Shown: in pieces, positions 26,645 to 34,534 of the stretch
Layout of the letters: every line of letters begins with the position of its first letter
How positions within the stretch are numbered: position 1 is the stretch's first letter
NCBI RefSeq assembly: GCF_009695875.1
Contig: NZ_VUNC01000006.1
Coordinates: 1 to 64,000, forward strand
From: Olsenella porci
GTDB lineage: Bacteria; Actinomycetota; Coriobacteriia; Coriobacteriales; Atopobiaceae
Direction: 5' to 3'
DNA: 64,000 nt
Notes under the pieces: model-generated
Told to the model about the DNA's origin: nothing
Database searches by the model: none
What the model saw: the letters and a program-made list of their open reading frames with translations, nothing else
Made by a program: the position numbers and the translations under genes

Positions 26645-27161
26645 CGCTCTTCCCCTCCAGCCTCTCGCGGAGCTCCGCGCGGGCGCGGCTCAGCCTCTTG
26701 GCCACGGCGCCCTCGCTTGCCCCGACTGCCTCGGCGATCTGCCGAAGGCTCATGTTCTCGTAGTAGTGCAGGTAGATGACCTCGCGGTATGTGGGAGGCA
26801 GGCCCATCACGGCCCTGGTCACCTCTCCCGGGACGTCGTCCGCGTCCGTCTCTGCGGTGGCATCCGGCACCTCGGCGACCTGGTCGAGCGAGACGTTCCT
26901 TCGCCTCGACGCGCTCCTCAGGAGGTCCTTGCAGGCGTTGGAGGTGCAGCGGATGACCCACGCACGCTCGTGCTCGGGGCCGTTGAAAGGCTCCTTCCTG
27001 CACAGGAGCTTGCATAGCACGTCCTGGCTCACGTCCTCGCTGTCCTGGCGCGACCCCAGGTAGGTGTATGCGAGCCTCAACGTCAGGTCGCCGTACTCGT
27101 CGACCAGGCGGCGTGCCTCCCTCTGCACCTCCTCCGAGCTGTCCCGTCTTCTTCTCAGCAT
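26529..27161 (-). CDS. ECF-type RNA polymerase sigma factor
   Basis: 210 residues. Sigma region 2 (LAYTYLGSRQDSEDVSQDVLCKLL) and region 4 (LPPTYREVIYLHYYENMSLRQIAEAVGASEGAVAKRLSRAR) are complete, without regions 1 or 3. The chain should normally end soon after residue 172; here another 38 low-complexity residues run through the start of the anti-sigma gene. A single-base shift near 26650 would give the usual ATGA-type junction. Upstream on the minus strand, TGTCAG-N16-CGTATT near 27210-27240 could be a self-recognised promoter. Confidence 0.88.
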   Translation of the reverse strand: MLRRRRDSSEEVQREARRLVDEYGDLTLRLAYTYLGSRQDSEDVSQDVLCKLLCRKEPFNGPEHERAWVIRCTSNACKDLLRSASRRRNVSLDQVAEVPDATAETDADDVPGEVTRAVMGLPPTYREVIYLHYYENMSLRQIAEAVGASEGAVAKRLSRARAELRERLEGKSDERHGSEVSGRDGSGRAHQGAEGQDGAGSCLCSPGYAS

Positions 27162-27263
27162 GTCAACCCCTTGTCACTTGGCTGGCTCGAGCCTTCGACA
27201 ACAATACGTTCGAGGGGGTGGAACCTGACATTTCGCCGAGGGGATGCCTGGCGGTGCGATGGG

Positions 27264-28238
27264 CTACTTGGAGGTTGCGAACATGTTCCTCTCGGCAAAC
27301 TCCGCCTGGACGGTGCGGAACATGAGGTCCACGTCCTCCAGGCCAAGGTGGCGCTCCTTCTCGTTTGCCTTGAGGGTGCCGCGCCTGCGGGCCCAGCTCT
27401 CCAGCGCGGCGGGACGGGAGTCGTGGGGGAGGGTCTTGTACTCGGGGTCGACCTTGCGACAGATGTCGCGGGTGTCGATGGGGACGACCTTGCCCGCCTT
27501 GCGGGCCTCGGCGTAGCCGTCGATGTTGAGCATGAACCAGGAGTCCTCGAAGGCGGCGTTGTGCGCCATGAAGGGGTACATGGTCAGCGCTGCCAGGATT
27601 GCCTCCTGCATCTTCTTGTTGGAGCGGAAGGGCTTCTTGCCCTCAACGTCCTTCCAGGTGATGTGGTGCACAAAGGAGAGGGGCACGCCCTTCTCGCGGT
27701 ACATCTCGGGGAGTCCACAGCAGCTGCTGAAGGGGTGGTTGGGCTTTGCCTTGGGGGCAAGCTCCATGAACTCCAGGCCCACGTTGACTATGTAGCCTCG
27801 GCTGGGGTCGCGGTCGGTGGTCTCGATGTCGATGCCCACCACGGTGCCCGAGACGGGCGCCTCCACGTAGGCGATGCCCAGGTCGCGGCAGTCGGGGCCG
27901 GCGGTGCGCCTGACATCCGCCTCGTTGCGGTGCTGCATGCGGGCCACGGCGCGGATCAGGTCGTCGTTCGAGAGGCTGCGCGAGAGGCAGCTGGGCGACA
28001 CGTTGCGCAGGCGGTCGGTGCCGTAGCTGTCACAGCTCACGCGGTTCCTGTCCGCCAGCCCCAGCACCAGGTCGAAGGGGAAGGGCTCCTGACCGGCGGG
28101 CGTCGACTTCCAGGCGTCCATCAAGAGGCAGATGGCCTCCTCGTTGCGCTGGCGCTCCACGGTGAGCGTGGCGTCGTCCGCCATGAAGCCGGGGAAGACG
28201 AAGGCGTTGGCGTGCTCGATGGCTTGGCTCAGGTTCAT
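27264..28238 (-). CDS. DEDD-family 3'-5' exonuclease
   Basis: 324 residues. The exonuclease core is at about 130-310: ExoI VGIDIETTD (D137, E139), ExoII HNAAFEDSW (D232), ExoIII RHLGLEDVD (H297, D302), making it a DnaQ-like DEDDh enzyme acting on DNA or RNA ends. The first 130 residues are an extra region with no family I recognise (ends with RMQHRNEADVRRT). It sits upstream of the sigma/anti-sigma pair on the same strand, 102 bases away. Confidence 0.88.
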   Translation of the reverse strand: MNLSQAIEHANAFVFPGFMADDATLTVERQRNEEAICLLMDAWKSTPAGQEPFPFDLVLGLADRNRVSCDSYGTDRLRNVSPSCLSRSLSNDDLIRAVARMQHRNEADVRRTAGPDCRDLGIAYVEAPVSGTVVGIDIETTDRDPSRGYIVNVGLEFMELAPKAKPNHPFSSCCGLPEMYREKGVPLSFVHHITWKDVEGKKPFRSNKKMQEAILAALTMYPFMAHNAAFEDSWFMLNIDGYAEARKAGKVVPIDTRDICRKVDPEYKTLPHDSRPAALESWARRRGTLKANEKERHLGLEDVDLMFRTVQAEFAERNMFATSK

Positions 28239-28536
28239 GTCAGGGTCCCTCTCGCGTAGGCATATCCCCTTAGCCTAGCAGTGGGCGAGGAGGAGCGGCG
28301 GCTGGGGGAGGTGAAACACGAAGACGGCAGGGAAGCGACCGTGGCGCATGGGAGTCGGCGTCCCGCTGGCGGCCAGGGTGGGGTCCCTGCGCCGGGGCCC
28401 TGGGAAGGGTGCACCCGGACGGACGCCGCATCGACCGTGCGTTGTTGTCCCTCTCGCCCCATGAGCCGTCCGAAAGGGCTACCATGTGACCAAAAGGAAC
28501 GTTTGGCTAACTTTTGGACGGGACGAGGGGACCTCG
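28239..28536. other. Divergent gap upstream of feoAB
   Basis: Divergent intergenic region between the exonuclease and feoAB. The only notable feature is the inverted-repeat region near 28491-28518 described separately; the rest is G+C-rich with no recognised signal. Confidence 0.5.
28501..28511. promoter_or_regulatory. DtxR/IdeR-like iron box upstream of feoAB
   Basis: GTTTGGCTAAC differs by one base from the core GTTAGSCTAAC of actinobacterial DtxR/IdeR sites, and it is flanked by CCAAAAG (28491) and CTTTTGG (28511), themselves inverted repeats. It lies 26 bases before the feoAB start, a position where a bound repressor would block transcription. Confidence 0.55.
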
Positions 28537-30939
28537 ATGGCAGATGCGCGCGGCACGACGCTGGGGAGCCTGGAGATAGGGCAGACGGCGGTTATCACCA
28601 ACGTGGGCGGCGAGGGGGCGCTGCGGCAGCACTTCCTGGACATGGGCGTCATCCCCGGAGCCCGGGCGACCCTGGTGAAGTTCGCCCCCATGGGTGACCC
28701 CATGGAGTTCAGGCTTCACGGCTACGAGCTCACCCTGCGCGTGGCAGATGCCCACCGCATAGGCGCCACGCTCGTCTCGCCTGACTCAGGGTCTGGCGTC
28801 TCCCCATCAGACAACGCGACAGTTCCCGCAGGGGAGAGGGGCAAGCCCTCCGGCATGGAGCACCCCGGCCTGGGTGAGGGCGGCAAGTACCATGTGAAGG
28901 CCACCGAGCACCCCCTGCCCGAGGGGACCACGCTCACCTTTGCCCTTGCGGGCAACCAGAACTGCGGCAAGACCACGCTGTTCAACCAGCTAACAGGCTC
29001 CAACCAGCATGTGGGCAACTTCCCAGGCGTCACCGTGGACCGCAAGGACGGCGCCATCCGCGGCCATGCCAACACGGACGTGACCGACCTGCCCGGCATC
29101 TACTCCATGAGCCCCTACAGCCAGGAGGAGATGGTCAGCAGGAACTTCATCCTGGACCAGCGTCCCACGGGCATCATAGACATCGTGGACGCCACCAACA
29201 TCGAGCGCAACCTGTACCTCACGATGCAGCTCATGGAGCTTGACCGGCCGATGGTCCTCGCGCTCAACATGATGGACGAGCTCCAGGGCAACGGCGGGTC
29301 GATCCACGTCAACCGCATGGAGGACATGCTGGGAATCCCGGTGGTTCCCATCTCGGCGGCGAAGGACGAGGGTGTGGACGAGCTCATCGAGCACGCGCTT
29401 CATGTTGCCAAGTACCAGGAGCGTCCCGGTCGGCAGGACTTCTGCAGCCCGGAGGACCACGGGGGCGCCGTTCATCGCTGCCTCCACGCGATCATGCACC
29501 TCATCGAGGACCACGCCGAGCGCGCGGGCATCCCGCTGCGCTTTGCGGCGACCAAGCTCGTGGAGGGCGACCCCGCCGTGGAGGAGGCGCTGCGGCTCGA
29601 CCAGAACGAGCGCGAGACCATCGAGCACATCATCGTCCAGATGGAGGACGAGCGCGGCCTTGACCGCGCGGCGGCCATCGCGGACATGCGGTTCTCCTTC
29701 ATCGAGAAGGTCGTGGCGCGCTGCGTGGTCAAGCCCCACGAGTCGAGGGAGCACGAGCGCAGCGAGCGCGTGGACCGCATCCTCACGGGACGCTACACCG
29801 CGATCCCAGCGTTCGTGGGCATCATGGCGCTGGTGTTCTGGCTCACCTTCAACGTTGTGGGGGCGTTCCTCCAGAACCTCGTCGCCGATGGGGTCACGTG
29901 GCTCACCAACGCGGCTGACGCCGGGCTCACGGCGGCGGGCACCAACCCAGTCCTGCACTCGCTCGTGATCGACGGCATCTTCAACGCGGTGGGGACGGTG
30001 CTGCCCATCCTGCCCATCGTCGTCACCATGTTCTTCTTCCTCTCGCTGCTGGAGGACACCGGCTACATGGCGCGCATCGCGTTCGTGATGGACAAGCCAC
30101 TGAGGAAGATCGGGCTCTCCGGCCGCTCCATCGTGCCGATGCTCGTGGGCTTTGGCTGCACGGTCCCCGCGGTCATGTCCACCCGGACCCTGCCCTCCGA
30201 GCGCGACCGCAAGATCACGGTTGCTCTCACGCCGTTCATGAGCTGCTCTACCAAGCTTACGATCTACGCCTACTTCACCGCGGCGTTCTTCCCGGGCACC
30301 GGCGCCGTCGTGATTCTCTTCCTGTACCTGCTGGGCATCCTGGTGGGGGTGACCGTCGCCGCCATCTCGCACCGCACGTTCGCCAAGGGCGAGGCGGTTC
30401 CCTTCGTGATGGAGCTTCCCAACTACCGCATGCCGTCCGCCCGCAGCGTCCTCCAGCTCATGTGGGAGAAGTCCAAGGACTTCCTCCAGAGGGCGTTCAC
30501 CGTGGTCTTCGCCGCCGCCGTGGTCATCTGGGTGCTTCAGACCTTCAGCCCCGCCTTCCAGATGGTCTCCGACCCCAGCCAGTCGATCCTCGCCGTCATC
30601 GCGAGCTGGATCTCTCCTATCTTTGCACCGCTCGGCTTCGCCGACTGGAGGGTCACCACCGCCCTCATCGCAGGCTTCATGGCCAAGGAGGTCGTGGTTG
30701 CCACCCTCAGCGTGCTCTTTGGGAGCGTCAGCACCCTCACCTCGCTGATCTCGCCCCTCTCCGCGCTCTCGCTGCTGGTGTTCTGCCTGCTGTACACGCC
30801 TTGCGTCGCCGCAATCGCCGCCATCAGGCGCGAGCAGGGCGGTCGCTTCGCGCTCGGGGTCGTGGTGTTCCAGTGCGTGGTCGCCTGGGTCATCGCCCTC
30901 GTCGTGCGCCTGGTCGGGCTCGCGCTCGGCTTTGCGTAG
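28537..30939 (+). CDS. feoB: Ferrous iron transporter, FeoA-FeoB fusion
   Basis: 800-residue inner-membrane Fe(II) importer. Residues 8-80 are a FeoA SH3-like domain (MGVIPGARATLV). After a linker comes the FeoB G domain: G1 GNQNCGKT (139-146), G3 DLPG (184-187), G4 NMMD. It is followed by the NFeoB helical part and about eight to ten membrane segments with Gate motifs (FGCTVPAVMSTRTL; CSTKLTIYAYF). ATG 28537 follows GACGAGGGGA. In most bacteria FeoA is separate; the fusion occurs in some anaerobes. A DtxR-like box lies just upstream. Confidence 0.95.
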   Translation: MADARGTTLGSLEIGQTAVITNVGGEGALRQHFLDMGVIPGARATLVKFAPMGDPMEFRLHGYELTLRVADAHRIGATLVSPDSGSGVSPSDNATVPAGERGKPSGMEHPGLGEGGKYHVKATEHPLPEGTTLTFALAGNQNCGKTTLFNQLTGSNQHVGNFPGVTVDRKDGAIRGHANTDVTDLPGIYSMSPYSQEEMVSRNFILDQRPTGIIDIVDATNIERNLYLTMQLMELDRPMVLALNMMDELQGNGGSIHVNRMEDMLGIPVVPISAAKDEGVDELIEHALHVAKYQERPGRQDFCSPEDHGGAVHRCLHAIMHLIEDHAERAGIPLRFAATKLVEGDPAVEEALRLDQNERETIEHIIVQMEDERGLDRAAAIADMRFSFIEKVVARCVVKPHESREHERSERVDRILTGRYTAIPAFVGIMALVFWLTFNVVGAFLQNLVADGVTWLTNAADAGLTAAGTNPVLHSLVIDGIFNAVGTVLPILPIVVTMFFFLSLLEDTGYMARIAFVMDKPLRKIGLSGRSIVPMLVGFGCTVPAVMSTRTLPSERDRKITVALTPFMSCSTKLTIYAYFTAAFFPGTGAVVILFLYLLGILVGVTVAAISHRTFAKGEAVPFVMELPNYRMPSARSVLQLMWEKSKDFLQRAFTVVFAAAVVIWVLQTFSPAFQMVSDPSQSILAVIASWISPIFAPLGFADWRVTTALIAGFMAKEVVVATLSVLFGSVSTLTSLISPLSALSLLVFCLLYTPCVAAIAAIRREQGGRFALGVVVFQCVVAWVIALVVRLVGLALGFA

Positions 30940-30963
30940 GGCTCGGCAGGTCTCTGATCCGTC

Positions 30964-30999
30964 AGCTGCCCCCGCGGATTCCCGCGTGGGGCAGCTTTG
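30964..30999 (+). terminator. feoAB terminator
   Basis: AGCTGCCCC pairs with GGGGCAGCT, with inner CGCGG/CCGCG pairing, followed by TTTGCG, 25 bases after the stop. Confidence 0.75.
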
Positions 31000-31301
31000 C
31001 GTTGACGGGGAGAGTCAGCAGCCGAGAATCGCCAGAGCTCAAGGCATCAGGATTCGAATCATAGCGGCATGTCGCCCGCGTGGGTGCCCATACGTTCGCT
31101 GACGTGCCCCTCGGCTGTTCCGTGGAGCTCTGGAGTCGCTTTTCCCAACGCGAGGCTGGTCTTTCAAAAGAGCGGAAAGAAGGGGGAGCCCGCGCAACAA
31201 CGTGGCGGGCTGCAATATTTGGTCCGCCGGTTGGACGAACGATGCTGGGAGCGTGGCAGCCCGCCGGCTTGCTGGTATCAGCTGACATCATGATTCGAAC
31301 C

Positions 31302-31333
31302 ATGGCAGGGAAGTCCCGATGTGAGCGTTTCTG
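31302..31333. repeat. Nested palindrome family, left-half copy
   Basis: ATGGCAGGGAAGTCCCGATG then TGAGCG; matches the left half only. Confidence 0.5.
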
Positions 31334-31415
31334 CAGGTGGGTCAGAGCAAGGCGGCTGCGTGCCCTCTTCATTCCTGCTGGTAGAGGGGTCGGTGATTAT
31401 CCCTGTTAGCAGCGG

Positions 31416-31465
31416 ATGGCAGAGGGGGCCCGATGTGAGTGCTCATGTCGGGCGCGCGTTGCCAA
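31416..31465. repeat. Nested palindrome family, full copy
   Basis: ATGGCAG, inner arms CCCGATGTGAG and CTCATGTCGGG, outer arm TTGCCAA. Confidence 0.7.
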
Positions 31466-31487
31466 TTACGGCAGCTTGAGCTTTCAG

Positions 31488-31537
31488 ATGGCGGCTAGCT
31501 CCCGATGTGAGCACTCATAAAGGGATGTTGCTGCCAA
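31488..31537. repeat. Nested palindrome family, full copy
   Basis: ATGGCGG, inner CCCGATGTGAGCACTCAT, then TTGCTGCCAA. Lies 23 bases after the previous copy in the same orientation. Confidence 0.7.
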
Positions 31538-31619
31538 CCGTCGGGACGCAGAAAGCCGCATGATTGGCTTGCCTGCGCAAGCGCTACCATCCGTTTGAGC
31601 CCCTCCTAGGACTCCTGCT

Positions 31620-31652
31620 CAAAAGCGCTCACATCGGGATCCTGTTGCCATA
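31620..31652. repeat. Nested palindrome family, right-half copy
   Basis: GCGCTCACATCGGGATCCTG then TTGCCAT matches the right half only; the left arm is absent. Confidence 0.55.
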
Positions 31653-31983
31653 ATGCGAAAATCACTGGAGGAATTACCCGTAGGGAGGAATGCTTCCCAG
31701 CTAGGCGAGCCCCCCCTGCCGATCCAGGGGAGATTGGACCCAATACCAATCCACGGGGACTACCTAGTGGCGAACGGCTTCCAGCCGGATGACCTCCCTG
31801 CTCCTCTTCTTGGACAAAGACTGCGGGTAGACCCCATGGCGCGGGAAGCCGGTGGGAGGGGCGCGGGCGGTGTGGCAACGCCCCTCTCGCCCGTCCTCGC
31901 GCTAAGCTGGGTGAGAGACGACAATTCCATGGCGCTGCGAGTCGACCAACGGGTCGATGCGGGTGCCGAGAGAAGGAGGACAC

Positions 31984-33315
31984 ATGGACGGCATGGAGGA
32001 CGACCTGGAGGTCTCGCGCGACCTGATCGACTTCATCGCGAGCTGCCCCAGCATGTTCCACACCACCAGGACGATTGCGGGGAGGCTTGAGGCGGCGGGC
32101 TTTGAGCAGCTCCCCGAGGGTGAGGAGTGGCACCTGGAGCCCGGTGGCACCTACTACGCAACGCGCAACGGGTCCAGCGTGATCGCTCTGCGTGTGGGTG
32201 ACGCAATCGACGTGCCCCACTTTCAGATGACGGCGGCCCACGGTGACTCTCCCACGTTCAAGCTCAAGGACGCCCCCGCGCTGGAGGGTCCCGAGGGAAC
32301 GCTGCGGCTGAACGTGGAGGCCTATGGCGGCATGATCGACCACACCTGGTTTGACCGCCCGCTCTCCGTTGCCGGTCGCGTGATGGTGCGCGACGGCAGC
32401 ACGGTGCGCAGCCGCCTCCTCGCGCCCGACCGCGACCTGGTGCTTATCCCCAGCCTCGCCATCCACATGGACCACGACGTCAACAAGGGCTTTGCGCCCA
32501 ACCGCCAGGTCGACCTGTGCCCGCTCTTCTCCGCCGGGGAGCTGAAGGCGGCCGACGTCGACCGCCTGATCGCGGGCGAGCTGGGCGTGGAGCCGCACGA
32601 CGTGCTGGGGCGCGACCTCTTCCTGGTCAACCGCCAGCCGGGTTGCGTGTGGGGCGCCGCGAGCGAGTTCGTGTCGTCCCCCAAGCTCGACGACCTGCAG
32701 TGTGCGTATGCGTCGCTCGTGGCGTTCCTCACGTCTCGTAACGAGTCCGCGATCACCGTGTACTGCTGCTTTGACAACGAGGAGGTGGGCTCCAACACCA
32801 AGCAGGGGGCCCTCTCGACCTTCCTGCACGACGTGCTCCTCCGCTCGTCCCTCGCCCTGGGCATGACCGAGGAGGGCTACCTCAGGGCGCTCTCGCGCTC
32901 GTTCCTCGTGAGCTGCGACAACGCTCACGCCGTGCACCCCAACCACCCGGAGCGCGCGGACGACGCCAACCGCTGCAGGCTCAACGGCGGCCTGGTGGTG
33001 AAGGAGGCGGCCAACCAGCTCTACACCACCGACGCCTTCAGCCGCTCCGTGTTCCGAGCGGTCTGCGACGACGCGGGGGTGCCGCTGCAGCACTTTGCAA
33101 ACCGCAGCGACATGCAGGGCGGCTCCACCCTGGGCAACCTCTCTAACACGCAGGTCAGCGTGCATGCAGTTGACGTGGGGCTCCCGCAGCTTGCCATGCA
33201 CTCCAGCTACGAGACCACCGGCTCGCACGACACCGCGCTGGGCATCAGGGCGCTGCGAGCGTTCCTCTCCACCAACGTCGCCATCGAGGGCGCGGAGTCC
33301 GCGACCCTGGGGTAG
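31984..33315 (+). CDS. apeB: M18-family aminopeptidase
   Basis: 443-residue cytosolic zinc aminopeptidase (aspartyl aminopeptidase group, dodecameric in relatives). Metal and catalytic regions: TAAHGDSPTFKLK near residue 84, DNEEVGS near 263, DNAHAVHPNHPE near 312, and SYETTGSHDT near 412. AGAAGGAGGACAC precedes ATG 31984, one of the best ribosome sites in the window. It trims N-terminal residues, probably acidic ones, during peptide turnover. Convergent with the glutamine amidotransferase. Confidence 0.94.
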   Translation: MDGMEDDLEVSRDLIDFIASCPSMFHTTRTIAGRLEAAGFEQLPEGEEWHLEPGGTYYATRNGSSVIALRVGDAIDVPHFQMTAAHGDSPTFKLKDAPALEGPEGTLRLNVEAYGGMIDHTWFDRPLSVAGRVMVRDGSTVRSRLLAPDRDLVLIPSLAIHMDHDVNKGFAPNRQVDLCPLFSAGELKAADVDRLIAGELGVEPHDVLGRDLFLVNRQPGCVWGAASEFVSSPKLDDLQCAYASLVAFLTSRNESAITVYCCFDNEEVGSNTKQGALSTFLHDVLLRSSLALGMTEEGYLRALSRSFLVSCDNAHAVHPNHPERADDANRCRLNGGLVVKEAANQLYTTDAFSRSVFRAVCDDAGVPLQHFANRSDMQGGSTLGNLSNTQVSVHAVDVGLPQLAMHSSYETTGSHDTALGIRALRAFLSTNVAIEGAESATLG

Positions 33316-33360
33316 GGGAGAGAGGCCATGACTCCCGCCCGCGGCCCATCCCGCTGGCAT

Positions 33361-33410
33361 GCAAGCGCCGCCGTACCCCCAGCCCGGGGATGCGGCGGCG
33401 CCATTCTTGC
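33361..33410. terminator. Bidirectional terminator
   Basis: GCAAG and GCCGCCG pair with CGGCGGC and CTTGC, with an inner CCCC/GGGG stem, between convergent genes. Confidence 0.75.
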
Positions 33411-33442
33411 TTGCCCCGGACCCGTGAGGGCCTCCCAGCCAG

Positions 33443-34258
33443 CTAGGCGACCTGCTGCTTTGGCGGCACGTAGGTCTCGCCCAGGGCACGGCGGATGTCC
33501 AGAATCGCCTCGCAGAACACGTAGCCGTGGGGCGCGGAGGTCTTGACCAGCTTTCCGTCGCGATACGCGATCAGGCGGTTGCGGGGGACGGGGGACCATG
33601 CGTCTGCCTCGTTAGGCCCGCCCAGGGGATAGGTGCTGAACACCAGGCCGTCGCCCACGTGCCTGAAGTACAGGGTCACCTCGGACGTGTTGGTGTGCAC
33701 GTAGGTGTACGTTCCGTCGTCCAGGATCACGTTGAGCTTGTTCTGGTTGCCCAGCTGCGACACAGCGCCGGCAAGTGCGTCGAAGGTCTGGTCAAAGCCC
33801 AGGCGCCCGTTTGAGCGCAGCGCCGCCTCGTCCACCACGTCGAGGAAGAAGAGCATGGCGCGCTCGCTGTCGGTCTGCCCCTCCTCGCGCTGGTCGTAGC
33901 CCCAGAGCATGCCCTCGTTGAAGAGGATGCCGTTGTGGATCATGGTCCAGTCGCGACCGGTGATGTCGCTTCCGCGGAAGGGGTGGCAGTTCTCCGGGCT
34001 CAGCGTGCCGCAGGTCGCGTTGCGAATGTGTGCCTGCAGGTGGCTGGCCTCGATCGGGCGCTCCAACAGGGTCGGCAGAAGCTTGGACTCGTACGCGGCG
34101 ACGGGTTCGCGCCAGAGCCTCACGGTGTCGTCGGAGCCTCCCTCGCGGTACGTCAGCCCCCAGCCGTGGGGGTTCCCGTGGCTGTGGTCGTAGAACTCCG
34201 CCAAGTAGCGGTTGACGTTGATGGGTGACTTTGAGTTGACGGCAAAGAGTTCGCACAT
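33443..34258 (-). CDS. Class II glutamine amidotransferase (YafJ-like)
   Basis: 271 residues. The N-terminal nucleophile cysteine is residue 2 (MCEL), exposed after Met removal; the Ntn-hydrolase pattern continues with HGNPHGWGLTY, HIRNATCG and HNGILFNE, which bind glutamine and form the oxyanion hole. The synthase partner and product are unknown; relatives include YafJ and the ergothioneine-pathway EgtC. Its upstream region holds a 15-base sequence identical to one upstream of cysK, hinting at sulphur-linked control. Convergent with apeB. Confidence 0.9.
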   Translation of the reverse strand: MCELFAVNSKSPINVNRYLAEFYDHSHGNPHGWGLTYREGGSDDTVRLWREPVAAYESKLLPTLLERPIEASHLQAHIRNATCGTLSPENCHPFRGSDITGRDWTMIHNGILFNEGMLWGYDQREEGQTDSERAMLFFLDVVDEAALRSNGRLGFDQTFDALAGAVSQLGNQNKLNVILDDGTYTYVHTNTSEVTLYFRHVGDGLVFSTYPLGGPNEADAWSPVPRNRLIAYRDGKLVKTSAPHGYVFCEAILDIRRALGETYVPPKQQVA

Positions 34259-34394
34259 GATGGCATGCCTCGATTCAATGGTGTCTGGCTAGTACACAAA
34301 CGCGTGCGTACAGCGACAACACATCGCCAGACGTGCCATGCGAACCTCCCTCTTCCGTAGTGGTTGGTGGCATCATAGGGCAAAACACCCACCG

Positions 34395-34409
34395 GCAAGG
34401 TAGGAATAC
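34395..34409. promoter_or_regulatory. GCAAGGTAGGAATAC motif, copy 1
   Basis: Fifteen bases identical to 38271-38285 upstream of cysK. It lies about 137 bases before the glutamine amidotransferase start, in opposite orientation to that gene. Confidence 0.5.
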
Positions 34410-34469
34410 CCTCTCATCACCAACTGGTAACATTTCCGCGCGTTGGCGGGCATCGGCAGGGGAGAGAAG

Positions 34470-34506
34470 CGCCCCGCCGGGACTGGTGGCAATCCCGGCG
34501 GGGCGA
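34470..34506 (-). terminator. pfkA terminator
   Basis: CGCCCCGCCGGGA pairs perfectly with TCCCGGCGGGGCG just past the pfkA stop; weak T-rich run afterwards on the minus strand (CTTCTCTCCC). Confidence 0.75.
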
Positions 34507-34534
34507 GGGTCTCTCCCTGTTGTGACGTCACGCG

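Larger units (their letters stand above)
30940..31983. repeat. 1.04 kb intergenic region with nested palindromes
   Basis: No gene seen between feoAB and the M18 peptidase. After the terminator at 30964 come two GATTCGAA(T/C)CAT segments (31051 and 31291), then four nested-palindrome members: left half at 31302-31333, full at 31416-31465, full at 31488-31537, right half at 31620-31652. The final 150 bases lead to the strong ribosome site of the peptidase. Confidence 0.7.

Noticed and set aside
31043-31310. Two GATTCGAA(T/C)CAT segments resembling the T-loop of a tRNA
   Set aside because: No acceptor stem, anticodon stem or CCA-proximal pairing can be assembled on either strand; the second leads directly into a half palindrome, so it is more likely repeat flank.
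31429-31452. TGTGAG...CTCACA resembling a CRP/FNR site
   Set aside because: The spacing between half-sites is too short for CRP, and the same core recurs many times inside a larger palindrome away from promoters.
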